The notes under the pieces were generated by a model that saw only the letters and a program-made list of their open reading frames with translations, had not been told where the DNA came from and did not search any database. Shown here piece by piece: positions 1-13,289 of a stretch of 64,000 nt of DNA; the stretch's first letter is position 1, and each line of letters begins with the position of its first letter. The translations under genes were made by a program, and so were the position numbers. Origin of the DNA: Paramarasmius palmivorus (Eukaryota; Basidiomycota; Agaricomycetes; Agaricales; Marasmiaceae); NCBI GenBank assembly GCA_037176845.1, contig JAYKXP010000084.1:173429-237428 (forward strand). The letters are read 5' to 3'.

Positions 1-331
1 CTGGATTGCGCGCTGCAGCTGCTTATAATTACTGTACTTAGACACTAGTGAGAGAGCCTTCGAATCTGGTGAACAAGAGGGGGAGCAAGGGTGAATTTTG
101 TTTGTCATTTAGATGGATCATATGCTGTTCTCCGAAAAAGTGTGGAATTGACTCTTCAAAGTACGTTAATTCAATTACAGGGCCGAACTCAAACTTCTCT
201 TTCAGGCTGCTTTCTGGGTTCTCTCCGAGTCCGAGTCGTCAACAAGCGCCATTCATGATGCAATTCCTCTCTTGAGAAGTACTGGGGACATGTCGGCTTC
301 GCGTTGAAAGGACGAACAGAAAAGGGATCAC

Positions 332-1434
332 TTACATCGGTACAACATAACCATGGCGGAATTGCGAAGGAAGCGAATACCCCGTCGATGCACGCCAATC
401 ACCGGCGGCAATATTGTTGGTCTCGAAGGGAGCGTAGCCTCTGCCTCTGGTGTAGTCATCGATGAACAGATGCCACTGTTTCAGTGTCAACGACGTGTAT
501 AAACAGGCCCGTAGAGCATTCGTGACTCACCTTGGAGCTATCAAGGTTATTCTGGAAGATGAGAGGTCCCTCTCCCTTAGGAATTGTTCCGGAACCGATC
601 TGGTTCTTGACAACTGTCCATGTACCGCTGAGGCTAGTAGCACGTGCCTCTTCGATGAGCTCGTTCGGACCGTTCTTGCTGATCCGGTAGAACGTGTTCG
701 TCGACTTGTCGAGGGCAATTGTAGCATCCATGCCCGCGCCAGTAAGGAAGATCTCAGCAGTGCTGAAACTCTGGAAATCGCTGGTATAGGACTTCATGAT
801 GTACCAGCCTTGGCCCTTGAGGTTGCAAGTCCAGAAAACGAGGTACTGGTTACGCGATGGGTCCCAGATTGCATCGGGTGCCCAGGTCATGCCAGCGTTG
901 CTTGGCGAGACGATGCGCAGGGCGGGTGCCGACCAATTCTTCAGGTCTGTAGACTCCCAGACAACGATTCCCTTTGATCCATTCTCAGTTTCATACACTC
1001 CGGTGGCGTATACATTGAGATCCTACATCCTTTGTGAGTAGAATGCGTTGGACAATGGCTTGCGTGGCACTACTAACCGTGGCAATGATCCAGAACTTAC
1101 TGCCGTCTGGGCTACGGATGAGCGAAGGGTCTCGTACACCCTTGGTACCGACGTTGCTTTGGAGTACGAGGTTTCCGTTGTTGACTGCAGTCCACGAGGC
1201 GGGATTGTTGTTGTTGCTCACGGACATATAAATTTGTTCGCCGTTTTGGAACTCTCCTTTAAACTAATGTTCGAATGTCAGTACTCGTCGGAATGCACGA
1301 GAAAAACAGCAGCGCACGTAAACGGCGAGATAGTCTGTGTAGCCCGACTGACGAGGTTCCAATGGCGCTGGGTCAGCAACTGGTGCAGCCACCACCAATG
1401 AGACCAGGCCGAGGAGTACAAAAGACAACTTCAT
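332..1434 (-). CDS. Secreted glycoside hydrolase family 43-like enzyme, copy 1 (no CBM1)
   Basis: Four exons on the minus strand: 1434-1318, 1263-1078, 1022-531 and 475-332, coding 312 residues. It starts with a hydrophobic signal peptide (MKLSFVLLGLVSLVVAAPVA), then goes straight into the catalytic domain. GH43-like landmarks are VRDPSLIRSPDG, MTWAPDAIWDP and KGEGPLIF, which carry the Asp/Asp/Glu expected of the family's five-bladed propeller. The C-terminus ends in a Gly/Tyr-rich segment and VVPM. By family knowledge it acts outside the cell on arabinan- or xylan-type side chains; the exact substrate cannot be read. The first intron has a GTGCGC donor and the third a normal GTGAGT donor. 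It is a tandem paralogue of the gene at 2268-3727, with identical exon lengths (186, 492, 144 nt) in the shared part. No disruption is seen. Confidence 0.9.
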
Positions 1435-2267
1435 GGTGAAGAGGGAGCGGATATCGAGGTTGTCGATCACCAAAGGGGCGCTCTGGTAGGGGATTTTATA
1501 CACTCCAGTAACGTTCCCGGACCGTCCTTCATCTACAGTGAACACCCGCTTTGCAATTGCCAATGGGTAATCCTCGCTTTGAAATGGTCACCATGGAGTG
1601 CAGATGACCCGATGTAATAGGCTGCTCAACGACTGAGCGTGAAGGATTTCATACAGCCTTCATGTGGAATTTATTCCGCTCAAGAGTGGGTAATCAATTT
1701 AGCCTGGGTTTGCATCAGAATTCCCAGGTATACGATCCTCGCTCGTTCCAAAATTGAACGAGTTCGTCATAAAATCATCCGAAATCGGACCGAACTTCAC
1801 AACCTCATCAACGTTCCTCCTCCCATCTGAGTACTAGCTTTCGAAGACCTCTGTTGACGCGTGCCCGTCGGACGTGAAGAAGAGTAATACAAGATTCGTC
1901 TAAAAGTATTTTAGTTCGATTGCAACCCTCGGGGCAATCAATGATCTAACATCCATGAAGCAAATCTTGGCCGGGTTATTTGCTACTAACAACGATGATT
2001 CCAGTAGCTGACCAGGTCTGAGAGACCAGGTGTCTTGAAGATAAGAAAGCAAAGGGGGCAGTAGCAATTTTGTAATCATGATTTAACGGCCACTATGTTA
2101 CAAGCTAAGTATCCTCCCAATGTAAACGAAGCACTTGAATCAGTACATAATACGTTGGACCTGGTTAAGATGGTAGTCTAGCAGGAACCGGTCGTGATGC
2201 AGGTTCTCTCCTTGGCAGTACTAGAGGGCGAGTTGGTATCGTTCAACCAGAATGACAGACAGATCAC
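1435..2267. other. Intergenic region between the tandem GH43 genes
   Basis: About 830 bp. Its first part holds the promoter of copy 1. The rest contains only short frames without homology or splice logic that I can recognise. No gene is supported. Confidence 0.5.
1494..1500 (-). promoter_or_regulatory. TATA box of GH43 copy 1
   Basis: TATAAAA on the minus strand, about 60 bp upstream of the ATG at 1434. Position and sequence fit a core promoter with a short 5' leader; inferred only. Confidence 0.5.
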
Positions 2268-3727
2268 TCACATCGGAACAACATAACCATGGCGGAATTG
2301 AGAAGGAAGTGAGTAGCCTGTGGATGCGCGCCAGTCACCTGCAGCAATGTTGGTGGTCTCGAAGGGGGCGTAGCCTCGACCCCTAGTGTAGTCGTCGATG
2401 AAGAGGTGCCACTATTGTGCAGTTAGCAAGCGCAGAACAAAAAATAAAACGTTTTTGACTTGCCTTGCTACTGTCAAGGTTATTCTGGAAGATGAGGGGC
2501 CCCTCTCCCTTGGGGATCGTGCCAGAACCGATCTGGTTCTTGACAACTGTCCATGTACCGCTGAGGCTAGTAGCGCGTGCTTGCTCGATGAGCTCGTTCG
2601 GACCATTCTTGCTGATCCGGTAGAACGTGTTCGTAGATTTGTCGAGAGCAATGGTAGCGTCCATGCCAGCGCCCGACAGGAAGATTTCAGCAGTGCTGAA
2701 ACTCTTGAAGTCGCTGGTATAGGACTTCATGATGTACCAGCCTTGGCCCTTGAGGTTGCAAGTCCAGAAAACGAGGTACTGGCTACGCGATGGGTCCCAG
2801 ATTGCGTCGGGTGCCCAGGTCATGCCGGCGTTGCTTGGCGAGATAATGCGCAAAGCGGGCGCAGACCAGTTCTTCAAATCTGACGATTCCCAGACAACGA
2901 TTCCCTTCGATCCATTCTCAGTCTCGTAGCTTCCGGAGGCATACACGTTGAGATCCTGGAAATTACTCAAGTTAGCGGAATGCAACGGGGACATCGGTTT
3001 GCGAGTCACTGACTGTAGCAATGATCCAGAACTTTTTGCCGTCTGGGCTACGGATGAGCGAAGGGTCTCGGACACCCTTGGTACCGACGTTGCTTTGGAG
3101 TATAAGGTTTCCGTTGTTGACTGCGGTCCAAGAGGCGGGATTGTTGTTGTTGCTCACAGACATGTAAATCTGTTCGCCATTCTGGAACTCCCCCTTGAAC
3201 TATATAGCACACCATCAGTGTGTAGCGCAAGAGGGACAAAAAATGGCGCACATAAACGGCGAGATAATCGGTGTATGTAGCTGTTCCTGTGTTTGCTGGT
3301 GGTGAAGAGGTTGTTGTTGTCGTTGTGCCTCCGCCACCACCGGTGCCAGGAATGCATCTATCGACAACGTTTAGAAGTTGGCACCAACTCTAATTGTAAC
3401 AACTCTTGCGCACTGATAATAATAATCATTTTGCTTGACGCATGTCGATCCTGAGTCACAAGCAGTCTGAAGAGACAAGCTCAGTCAGTGACTCAATCAC
3501 GGCTGTGGGTAGGCGAACATACCGAGCCTGTCCAACCGATACCACCGCCTGGTAGACTGTTACCGTTCATATTCGCAGCATAGACAAGACCACTTACACT
3601 ACAAAAAAAGTCAGTAACGGTTGTACATCAAAACAATAAGCTGAATGCTTACCTGTCCCCAGACGGGTACGGCGAGAGCCTGACGAGAAAGAACCGCCAG
3701 AATAGCGAAGGGGAGCAACTGTAACAT
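2268..3727 (-). CDS. Secreted CBM1-GH43 enzyme, copy 2, with a predicted 1-nt exon
   Basis: Eight exons on the minus strand: 3727-3653, 3598 (one nucleotide), 3548-3523, 3466-3414, 3357-3252, 3199-3014, 2955-2464 and 2411-2268, coding 360 residues. Order: signal peptide (ends ALA), CBM1 (WGQCGGIGWTGS then CDSGSTC and YYYQCIPG), Gly/Thr-rich linker, GH43 domain with the same VRDPSL, APDAIWD and KGEGP motifs as copy 1. CBM1 binds crystalline cellulose and would keep the enzyme on plant wall. The single T at 3598 completes the first CBM1 Cys codon (T+GC); it sits between introns of 54 nt (TACTGAC branch, TAG) and 49 nt (GTAAGT, CAG). The last intron has a GCAAGT donor where copy 1 has GTGAGT. 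Two introns use GTGCGC donors. Confidence 0.85.
3598..3598 (-). other. Predicted single-nucleotide exon (T) inside the CBM1 coding region
   Basis: Upstream exon ends ...GTC TGG GGA CAG at 3653 in phase 0. Downstream exon begins GC GGT GGT ATC GGT TGG at 3548. Direct joining shifts the frame and loses the CBM1. The T at 3598 is preceded by a polypyrimidine-TAG acceptor (3601-3599 region) and followed at once by a GTAAGT donor (3597-3592). Including it gives Gln-Cys-Gly-Gly-Ile-Gly-Trp, the canonical CBM1 start. No other GT/GC-AG combination that I could find restores this. Confidence 0.7.
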
Positions 3728-3780
3728 TCTGTCAAGTAGCACTGGGTTACTGCCTGTTAGCCAGAGTGCCTTGAAGATGG

Positions 3781-3786
3781 TTTATA
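3781..3786 (-). promoter_or_regulatory. TATA box of GH43 copy 2
   Basis: TATAAA on the minus strand about 55 bp upstream of the ATG at 3727, the same spacing as in copy 1. Confidence 0.5.
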
Positions 3787-5173
3787 TCTCATTCGATGGG
3801 CCTTCAGGAACAGACGTGAAGCCGGGCTTACTGAACAATAATGCCCTCGCCGAGGGCTCTGAGTGTACGCCCAGAGTTGGGTAATTGAGGCTAAAGCATT
3901 CATCCATCGAGATTTTCCGAGAAAGATTTCTTCATCAAGGTAAGCCGTTGAGACCAGTGCACCCGGGTGCCACCTATCAGCACGTGTTAGTCAAACGAAA
4001 GGTAAAAAGGATCTTGATTGCGATGAGTCTCACTGAAGTTAATGAATCGAATAAATTCCGGGACATACGTAGTAACTAGTTACGGGAATAGAATCTCTGT
4101 TCAGGCACATTTTCATCATTAGACTGTTTCCGGAGTAGTAGTGAACGTCAGTACGGGAAAATTTTCAGCGTCTGGAAGAGAAAGCAGCACACCTGAGAAC
4201 CCCAGTTTTGACCCATGCTTTACTCTATCTCGTCTCTTATCTCGTCTTCAGGGTTGACATGAACATCCCGCGTTTGCCGTAGATTTTCCTGGCCTTCCAT
4301 AGGCCGACTCCGTCGCTCGCGCGTATAATATGCAGGTTGTCGTCGTAACCTATGCTAGTTTGTCATGGAGAGTTGTACAACAGGATGGTAAAGTCGATCT
4401 AGTACGCAGTTGTTTCTGAGTGAAAAGTGAGTAGCTATAAACGAAAACAGAGCTCAGAGTTGAAACGGTGAGGGAACGCACCATCCTCTCCTTCAAGTGA
4501 TTATATGTTCGAGCCTTCCGCCTCCGGTTGCATGCTTAATTTACTGTGCAATCTTATAGCGTTTGCAAGCAGAGAGTTGTACATGGTGGTTGATGGTTAA
4601 GCTTGCTTTGGGCGCCTACTTATGTACTGTAGCGAGTCCGAGTCCGAGCAGCCTCCAGAGCGCAGATTCCCTGCGATGAGTACGCTCACTATACTTCTCA
4701 GAACAGCTCTGCTAGACGTTCAATATGATATATCAACATGCGATGATCTCGTGCAGTGATTCTAGCGTTAAGAACCTGTACATGTGGAAGTTATTCCGCT
4801 GCTACAGAATGTAATTATCCTGGTCGTGTCATCCGATTGCTTCAATGCTCAACCACACATGGTTCATAAGAATCTCATGAGCCAAAAACCTCTGAGCGGG
4901 CCGTGTCTTGTTACAGCGGTACGCGTTATCCAGGCACGTATGTTCAGCGTTCACCTTTAGACCCGACGTTGAACCGACGCAGTTTGAACACTTATTCGAA
5001 TTTGATTCTCTCAGGATCAGAGTGATACTTCTCCCAGGACCCACGCACAGGAATGAGCTAAACCTCATCCATGGCTATATGATACCCTAATATCGGCCTG
5101 TAAGAGAAATCGACAGCAGTAATCAATCCTGAAACTAGAGAAACAGAAAATATGCGAACAATCGTACAGCAAA
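3787..5173. other. Gene-poor intergenic region
   Basis: About 1.4 kb between the GH43 promoter and the end of the INO80B-like gene. Only short frames with no recognisable domain or consistent splice sites; no repeat structure was noticed. Confidence 0.5.
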
Positions 5174-6996
5174 TCATACAATCCCAGATTTGACCTTGTT
5201 CTGCCCTTCCAACATCTTCAAATGACCCATCCCACAAGCTCCAATGGTCCAATCGCTTACTAGGCGGTACTTTCGCGGAGATGTGCAGTTGTCAACAGCA
5301 CAAGTCTGATGACCCTTCGCAGGTGGCTTTGTCGGGACGGACACTAACGACGAGGATTCAAGAAGGAACGTCGGTACCGAGAACGAAAGAATCATCTGCG
5401 CTTGTTCCTTGCCCTTGTCTGTTGTCGGAGGCTTTGCCAAATTACCAGCGGCATCAGTAGAGCCTATTTGCTGTGGTGCCTCGACTTCAGCCTCCTTAGT
5501 CACGGGTGTTACGTCCGCAACTACGCTCGCCGTAGTGTTTGTAGACGGGTCAACACCAGCGATATCCGTTTTGACGGGATCAGTGTCCATAGCCTCGGAA
5601 TTGGCGGCAGGCTCGGCAGGCTGAATATCAATGTCCATAGCATCCCCAGCTGGTTGCGCAGGCTCAACAACAGCTATCCGTGACGTCGAAATCCACCTGA
5701 ACATCGGTATCTGGTAGGCTTCTTCGACATAACCGCTGCCAGTACCACTTGCATGGTCCTCATCGACCTCCTCTTCTTCACCTTCGACTTCTTCTTCGTT
5801 CCCTTCACCCTCATTTTCATCGTCGTCACCAGCATCCGATCCAGCGGTAGACGCCTTAGCCGTTGTACGTCCACTTCTGCCAGTTTTGCCTCCTCGTGTA
5901 GCTGTGGTGCGCTTCCCGCCTCTCATGACAGGTGTTACGCCGCCACTAGCATTGGCTGTACCTCGTTCACCTTTTTTAGCCCGAGGTTTTGACTGTTTCC
6001 TCAACAGTCGGTTGATCGTCTCCAGCTTTTCATCCTCCAGCTTCTTCTCAGAAAGATTCTTCCGCTTACGAGCAGTTTCTTCTCGTCGAAGTGCCAACTC
6101 GGTCTCATTGAGCTGCTTTTTGCGAGGATTGGGTTTGTGGTCCAGTAATGCGGCATCTGTGTCGTTTTCTGGAATGGAATGAATAACATGTAATTCAAGA
6201 GGAGGATAGTACCCACCGAGTGATACATGTGAGGGATCAACCACATTTGCTAAAACGGCTTGACGAGTCGTCATAGGTCTGGTGGACCGAGACGGTCCTG
6301 CCATGGTGCTTTCGTCGTCATCGTCATCTTCATCCTCTTCCTCGGATGATTCCACGTCTGCAAAACAAATTAGAGCATAAATAATAATGATAACCTCGAC
6401 ACTCACCCTGGATCCTTCTTCGAGACCTGACCGCAGCGCTCCTCTTGGATGTAGACGAGGGCTGGGCACGAGTCCGTACTTCCTCAGGAACAGGCGTTGC
6501 CGAGTTCGACGTCGAACTAGGGACCACAGGAAGTTTGAGTTTAATTTTGAGAGTACGTGGACGCTTTGGTGACGCATCGTCGTCGTCCAGCTCGTCGTCA
6601 TCGCCTTCAATGTCGATCTGGCCGTCTGCACCAGGGTCCTCTTCGTCAAATCCTTCACCTTCGACCTCTTCTTCGACGTCAACCTCAGCTTCACCTTCGT
6701 CTTCGGCCTCTACTTCAGCTTCAACTTCCTCCTCCTCTTCCTCCTCCTCCTCGACCTCTTCTTCCCCTTCATCATCATCACTAATTTCTCGCATAGAAGG
6801 TTGATTCGTCCTTCTTCTTAGCTGCATTTCGTTATACTCTGGAGTCGAACTCGCTGGTGAAAGTGAAGAGTCGGGTTGATATGTCCTAGTCGACGCTGCC
6901 GCTGCTAGCGAATAAGAATTCGAGAAAGTTGGAGAAGAAAGGTTACAAGGTCACACCTCGCGTCGGATGAGAGTTTTGTTGATTAGTTTCTTCCAT
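5174..6996 (-). CDS. INO80 chromatin-remodelling complex subunit B-like protein (Ies2/PAPA-1 family)
   Basis: Minus strand, exons 6996-6957, 6904-6407 and 6357-5174, giving 573 residues. The N-terminal half is strongly acidic (long Glu/Asp runs) with a basic SPKRPRTLKIKLKLP segment, typical of nuclear chromatin proteins. The middle carries the PAPA-1-like helix, rich in Arg/Lys/Glu, around ETELALRREETARKRKNL and ETINRLLRKQSK. A Gly/Arg/Thr-rich basic stretch and a second acidic run follow. The C-terminus holds CAVDNCTSPRKYRL and GACGMGHLK, a Cys/His cluster like the HIT-type finger at the end of INO80B proteins. Known role: non-catalytic subunit of the INO80 nucleosome remodeller. A 48-nt stretch with GTGGGT...CCAG ends (about 6223-6176) lies in frame and may be a spliceable intron, so a 557-residue form is possible. 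Confidence 0.8.
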
Positions 6997-7600
6997 AATG
7001 GGCTGGATCTGATGTATAGAAATCTTTTACTGTTTCGGTTTCGAGGCGGTGAGGAAATAATTGCCGCCGAGGTACAAAGCCGAGCGTAGTTCCGTTGACG
7101 GTCACCTGATGAACGCGCGTGGTGTCCTTTCTCTCATCCTGGCTGCTGGACTACGTTCATAGGTATGTTTTATTGCAATGGTCTTTGGGAAAGCGGTTAG
7201 TATATGTATATATTTAAGATTAGAATTATATTGACAACGGCAAGGTTTCAACGCCCCCGGAGTGAACGGCGCCATCGGCACTTACGGATTTACACTAGTT
7301 TTACACCCACATACAATGTCGTCAGGTTCTTTTTTTTGCGCGGAAGTGAGCATGGGAATGTGATGATCATAAAGGACCCTTTACTCCAATGAGTGTAACA
7401 AAGAATGTCAGAAGGACTGCGACTTCATATCACTATGACTGATAAATATACCATCATATTGACAGCCTGAAGCCTTTTTCAAGAAACGTTCGTGCTAGGT
7501 GTTAGCTCTATCAGATTGCAAAATGATGCATGAACCATGAACTATCTGGTTTGGCAATAGCAGATACCTGAGATAGTCACGTACATATCCCGATAACGAA
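6997..7600. other. Intergenic region upstream of the INO80B-like gene
   Basis: Contains the presumed promoter of the minus-strand INO80B-like gene and AT-rich sequence. No supported gene. Confidence 0.5.
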
Positions 7601-7622
7601 AGAAACGATCCTACTGCAAGAC

Positions 7623-8285
7623 TTAGCGGGCGGGTTGCTGGTAGAAATCGGGGTCAAATGGACGGTCTAATGTTATGTTAGACGAGAACACACATAAAGT
7701 CGAGCGGGAAGTCGTCAACGGAGGACCCAGCTCTTTGCAAAGTGATGCCAACACGGAAGAATTTACTGTAAAACAGCCGGTGTTCGTCGGTATCGGTAGA
7801 AAGGAAAGCCAAAATCGCAGAATCTTGGACTGAAGAATCACACTCCAGATATAGAGGCGAAAGGATGGGTGTGTTGATTGTTGAGATTCGCTTCTTTGTT
7901 ATGCAGGCTACCCTGGCAGCTATTACTTCAGGAACATTCCACAATGAGCCCGGAGACCCCAGTGAGCAACAAGATAACAATGAACATTAAGGGTCTTGAA
8001 ATTCTCCCGAGAGTCTGCAAGCTTCTGTACCCAGGATAGAACCTTTCGACAGCAACAACGCTAACCGCAAGCGCACCTGCGAAGGCTGACTCGGAAGGGG
8101 TGAGCTGATTGAATAGCTCCAAGTCTCTGTGGCAAAGTATAGAAATCAATATATAGTCCCCAGAGACAGCAGGCTACCCTCAGAACGCCTATCCTGGTAG
8201 TCTTCGAGACCAATGGTGGATGTTGGTGAGAAAGAGCAGTCCGGCAATTATCAATTTCGGCCGGCTTCTCCGTTAGAGCCAACAT
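7623..8285 (-). pseudogene. Possible remnant of a multi-pass membrane protein gene
   Basis: Minus-strand frames with intron-like joints can be chained: a segment with HQHPPLVSKTTRIGVLR, then a GTAGCC...CACAG intron, a short exon followed by a GTGCGC donor, then a hydrophobic stretch (PLMFIVILLLTGVSGLIV) and a second part with FWLSFLPIPTNTGCF. The arrangement recalls fungal multi-pass membrane proteins of the DUF6533/DUF6534 type. No full frame can be assembled and no start is convincing. It is either a decayed gene or chance; I do not assign a function. Confidence 0.25.
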
Positions 8286-8612
8286 TGACGTTCAGTGCAC
8301 GCGCCCACGCGCGTCAAAGGAATTTGTTCAACCACTACTCTTTCCTTCGTTCCACCACCTTCTGGCATGTTATGGCCACTGTCCTTCTTTCCCAGCATTC
8401 TTCAAATCCCCTAGAACGTTGTTCATCCGATGTTCGTCCTGGAAACATGTTCAACGGTTTGCTCAACAAATCAGCGACACCGTCGTCCGATCCAATAAAG
8501 CAAGAGAACTACATCAAACATATAAACTTCGGTCATACCTGCGATTAAATACGGAGCAAATGGACCACCAGTTCGGACTAGGAGTGCTGTTTGCGTGGAT
8601 CAGGACGAAGAC

Positions 8613-11169
<2,557 letters not shown>

Positions 11170-11602
11170 AGGGAGTAATCCTTTTTCATGCATTTTGTAG
11201 TTTTAATACCCCATCACAGCACTTTACGGGAAAGGACCTTCTCTATAATCATGTATGTACTGCAGAATCGCTAGCCGTGAAAGCGACTCTTGTACTGGTA
11301 CTAATACTTGCAATGGAATGTAACGTTGTCTTCGATGGCGCCAGGGAGCTTCGCTGAAATGACATGGACGGGTTCCGTGATGCACTGTATTGACTTCAGG
11401 ACTATAGGCTTCTGGTTTTGAGATGTTCAGAAATCAATTCCATTACGCGTATCCGGTAACATAGAGATACTGTATGTTTATATGGAACACGCCATCACGT
11501 CTTCGAAGATATCCAGTCGCCCTAAAACACGACTACTAGAACCTGAACTCGATGTTAACCATCAGCACGAACGGAAGAGGAGAATAGAGCACACCTTGAC
11601 AT
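11170..11602. other. Intergenic region between convergent genes
   Basis: Holds the 3' ends of the CDC7-like gene (plus) and the mL54 gene (minus). No additional gene seen. Confidence 0.5.
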
Positions 11603-12009
11603 CTATTGAGTGAGTAAGAAGTTCCTCTCCTTTATCCTCTGTTTGTTTTCTCGCCGTCTCTGCGTTCTCTCAAACTTTCCGCCTGGTCCGTCGTTCTCTA
11701 TTTCCTTTGGACGAAGTATTGACCACAACCAATCAGGATATTCCTCGTCTGGTTTTGCAAGCACAGGTTCTTGACCTTTGAGGTAGTTTAAACCAGGGAG
11801 AACGGTATCAGCTGGGCATGCAGATTTCGGTGGGGTGACTGGCAAAGATTCTGGTATTAGCCTTCGTCGCATAGGGTGAATAAAGGTACTTGCTATATAC
11901 CTTTCGATTTAACTTCGGCTGGAGCATCCTTTGTAGCGAATGCCCGATATCTGCATACTGTGCAGACCGTGCTTCGTGCGCGTCGAGCAGAGAGAGCAAG
12001 GAAAGACAT
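11603..12009 (-). CDS. Mitochondrial large ribosomal subunit protein mL54
   Basis: Minus strand, exons 12009-11901 and 11838-11603, 114 residues. The first 30 or so residues are rich in Arg, Ser and Ala with few acids (MSFLALSARRARSTVC...), a plausible mitochondrial targeting sequence. The core has the family signature SACPADTVLPGLNYLKG followed by DEEYPDWLWSIL, and a basic helical tail with RRRENKQRIKERN. This matches the mL54 (yeast MRPL37) family in order and length. It acts in mitochondrial translation. The single 62-nt intron is in phase 1. It lies tail-to-tail with the CDC7-like gene. Confidence 0.88.
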
Positions 12010-12811
12010 TGAATCCGTGGGAAATTCAAAAGGATCCGGATAAGTCAGGCGTTTTACACTGCAACACCATCACTGTCAGTCGCCACCCATGAATACGACC
12101 AGCTGGGACTTGGTTTCGATCCAGCCAAGCAAGTTCCTCAACACGGCCCCACCGAGATCACGTTCTTGCTACTTGATCCAAGATGCACGTCAAGTCGTAG
12201 AGGAGACAAAGATTGCCAGCTTGACTTACCTCGGGAATGCTCGCTTTTTCGGTTCTTGAACGCTATGTTAATACACGCTACAGCGTAAACGTCAGCGCCA
12301 GGCTCCTTCCCACCCGTACTAATGAAGTATCTACATCAACACGACATAACTCAGGCAGATACTTCATAGGACTCAGTGGAAACATCGAACTGGTGAGTAA
12401 GGGGTATTTAATCCATACTGAGTTCTGTCTAGTGAAGTAGCACGATATCCAAAGACGCGGGAGCTACTTCGTAATTAGAGACTGCATAATGGACCCTAGC
12501 CTAGCCTGGCATCCGTCTCTTTACGCCACCTCGTCAATCATTTACGGAAGTCGTATCGACCAATTCATCTCATCCAATTTGTTGGCATGGTTTTCAGAAA
12601 CTTTTACGATGGGAGTTGCTGCGTACAAGTATGTCATTGGTTCTTCGGAATTTCTGTTCGTCGATAAGTTTTCACTCAAAAATACAAGGGTTTTTCTCCA
12701 CTCCTTTCCTAATGACCCCAATCCAATGACCTTCTAACCACAACGAAAGCGAACCGAATGGAAAGCGTAGTGTTCATTTATAGCAAGTAGGGACTGGAAG
12801 CTCCCCTTCAA
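12010..12811. other. Intergenic region
   Basis: About 800 bp with only short frames; an 82-residue frame at 12489-12737 has no recognisable feature. Presumably the mL54 promoter plus the 3' flank of the zinc-finger gene. Confidence 0.45.
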
Positions 12812-13289
12812 TTATTGACCATTAGTCTGTGCTGGTGATGAGGGTGACTTGCAAGACCTATTGAGGTGGCGTTGAAGATCATGCTTGGCGCGATAGGTTT
12901 TGTCGCAGTAAGGGCATGCAAAAGGCTTCGTGCCCTCATGCGCGCGTTTATGATCTACAAGGAAGGTCAGTATCTGTGCAGCGTGCGGCCCGAGGACGAG
13001 TATTCGACTAACAATCAATGTTTTGCTTGGTGGTGTAGCTTTTATTGCATTTATCACAACGGTATTTTCGATGGTTTTGTCCGCCGGCAAAAACAGTGTT
13101 AGTGTTATGGGTCGGAAATATCATTGTCCCACTTGAGTGAGTCGGACACGCCACTTCCCAAGGCTGAATGTGACAAAGGCATCCTGATTCGCTACTGTCA
13201 GGAAGTGGCGACTCAGCAATTACTCGAATCGAGCCGTAGTTTTTCTACGTACCTGTACATTCTGAAGTCGGTCTCAGCCTGAGGTTCAT
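12812..13289 (-). CDS. Small two-finger zinc protein (C2H2 plus CCHC-type finger)
   Basis: Minus strand, proposed exons 13289-13249, 13194-13013 and 12954-12812, 121 residues. Finger 1 (YRCDKCNKSYTTKQNIDYH...) has Cys-x2-Cys-x12-His-x3-His and is split by an intron inside the helix (GTTAGT...TTGTAG). Finger 2 (FACPYCDKTYRAKHDLQRH...) has Cys-x2-Cys-x12-His-x4-Cys, so its last ligand is Cys. The linker HEGTKPF matches the classical inter-finger linker, so DNA binding is likely. The N-terminal exon is less certain: it needs a GTAGAA donor; an alternative start is the Met about 20 residues before finger 1. No known orthologue is recognised. Possibly a transcription factor reduced to its DNA-binding part. 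Confidence 0.65.

Noticed and set aside
6445..6804. Plus-strand Ser-rich 119-residue frame
   Set aside because: Mirror of the Glu/Asp-rich coding tract of the INO80B-like gene on the other strand; low complexity only.
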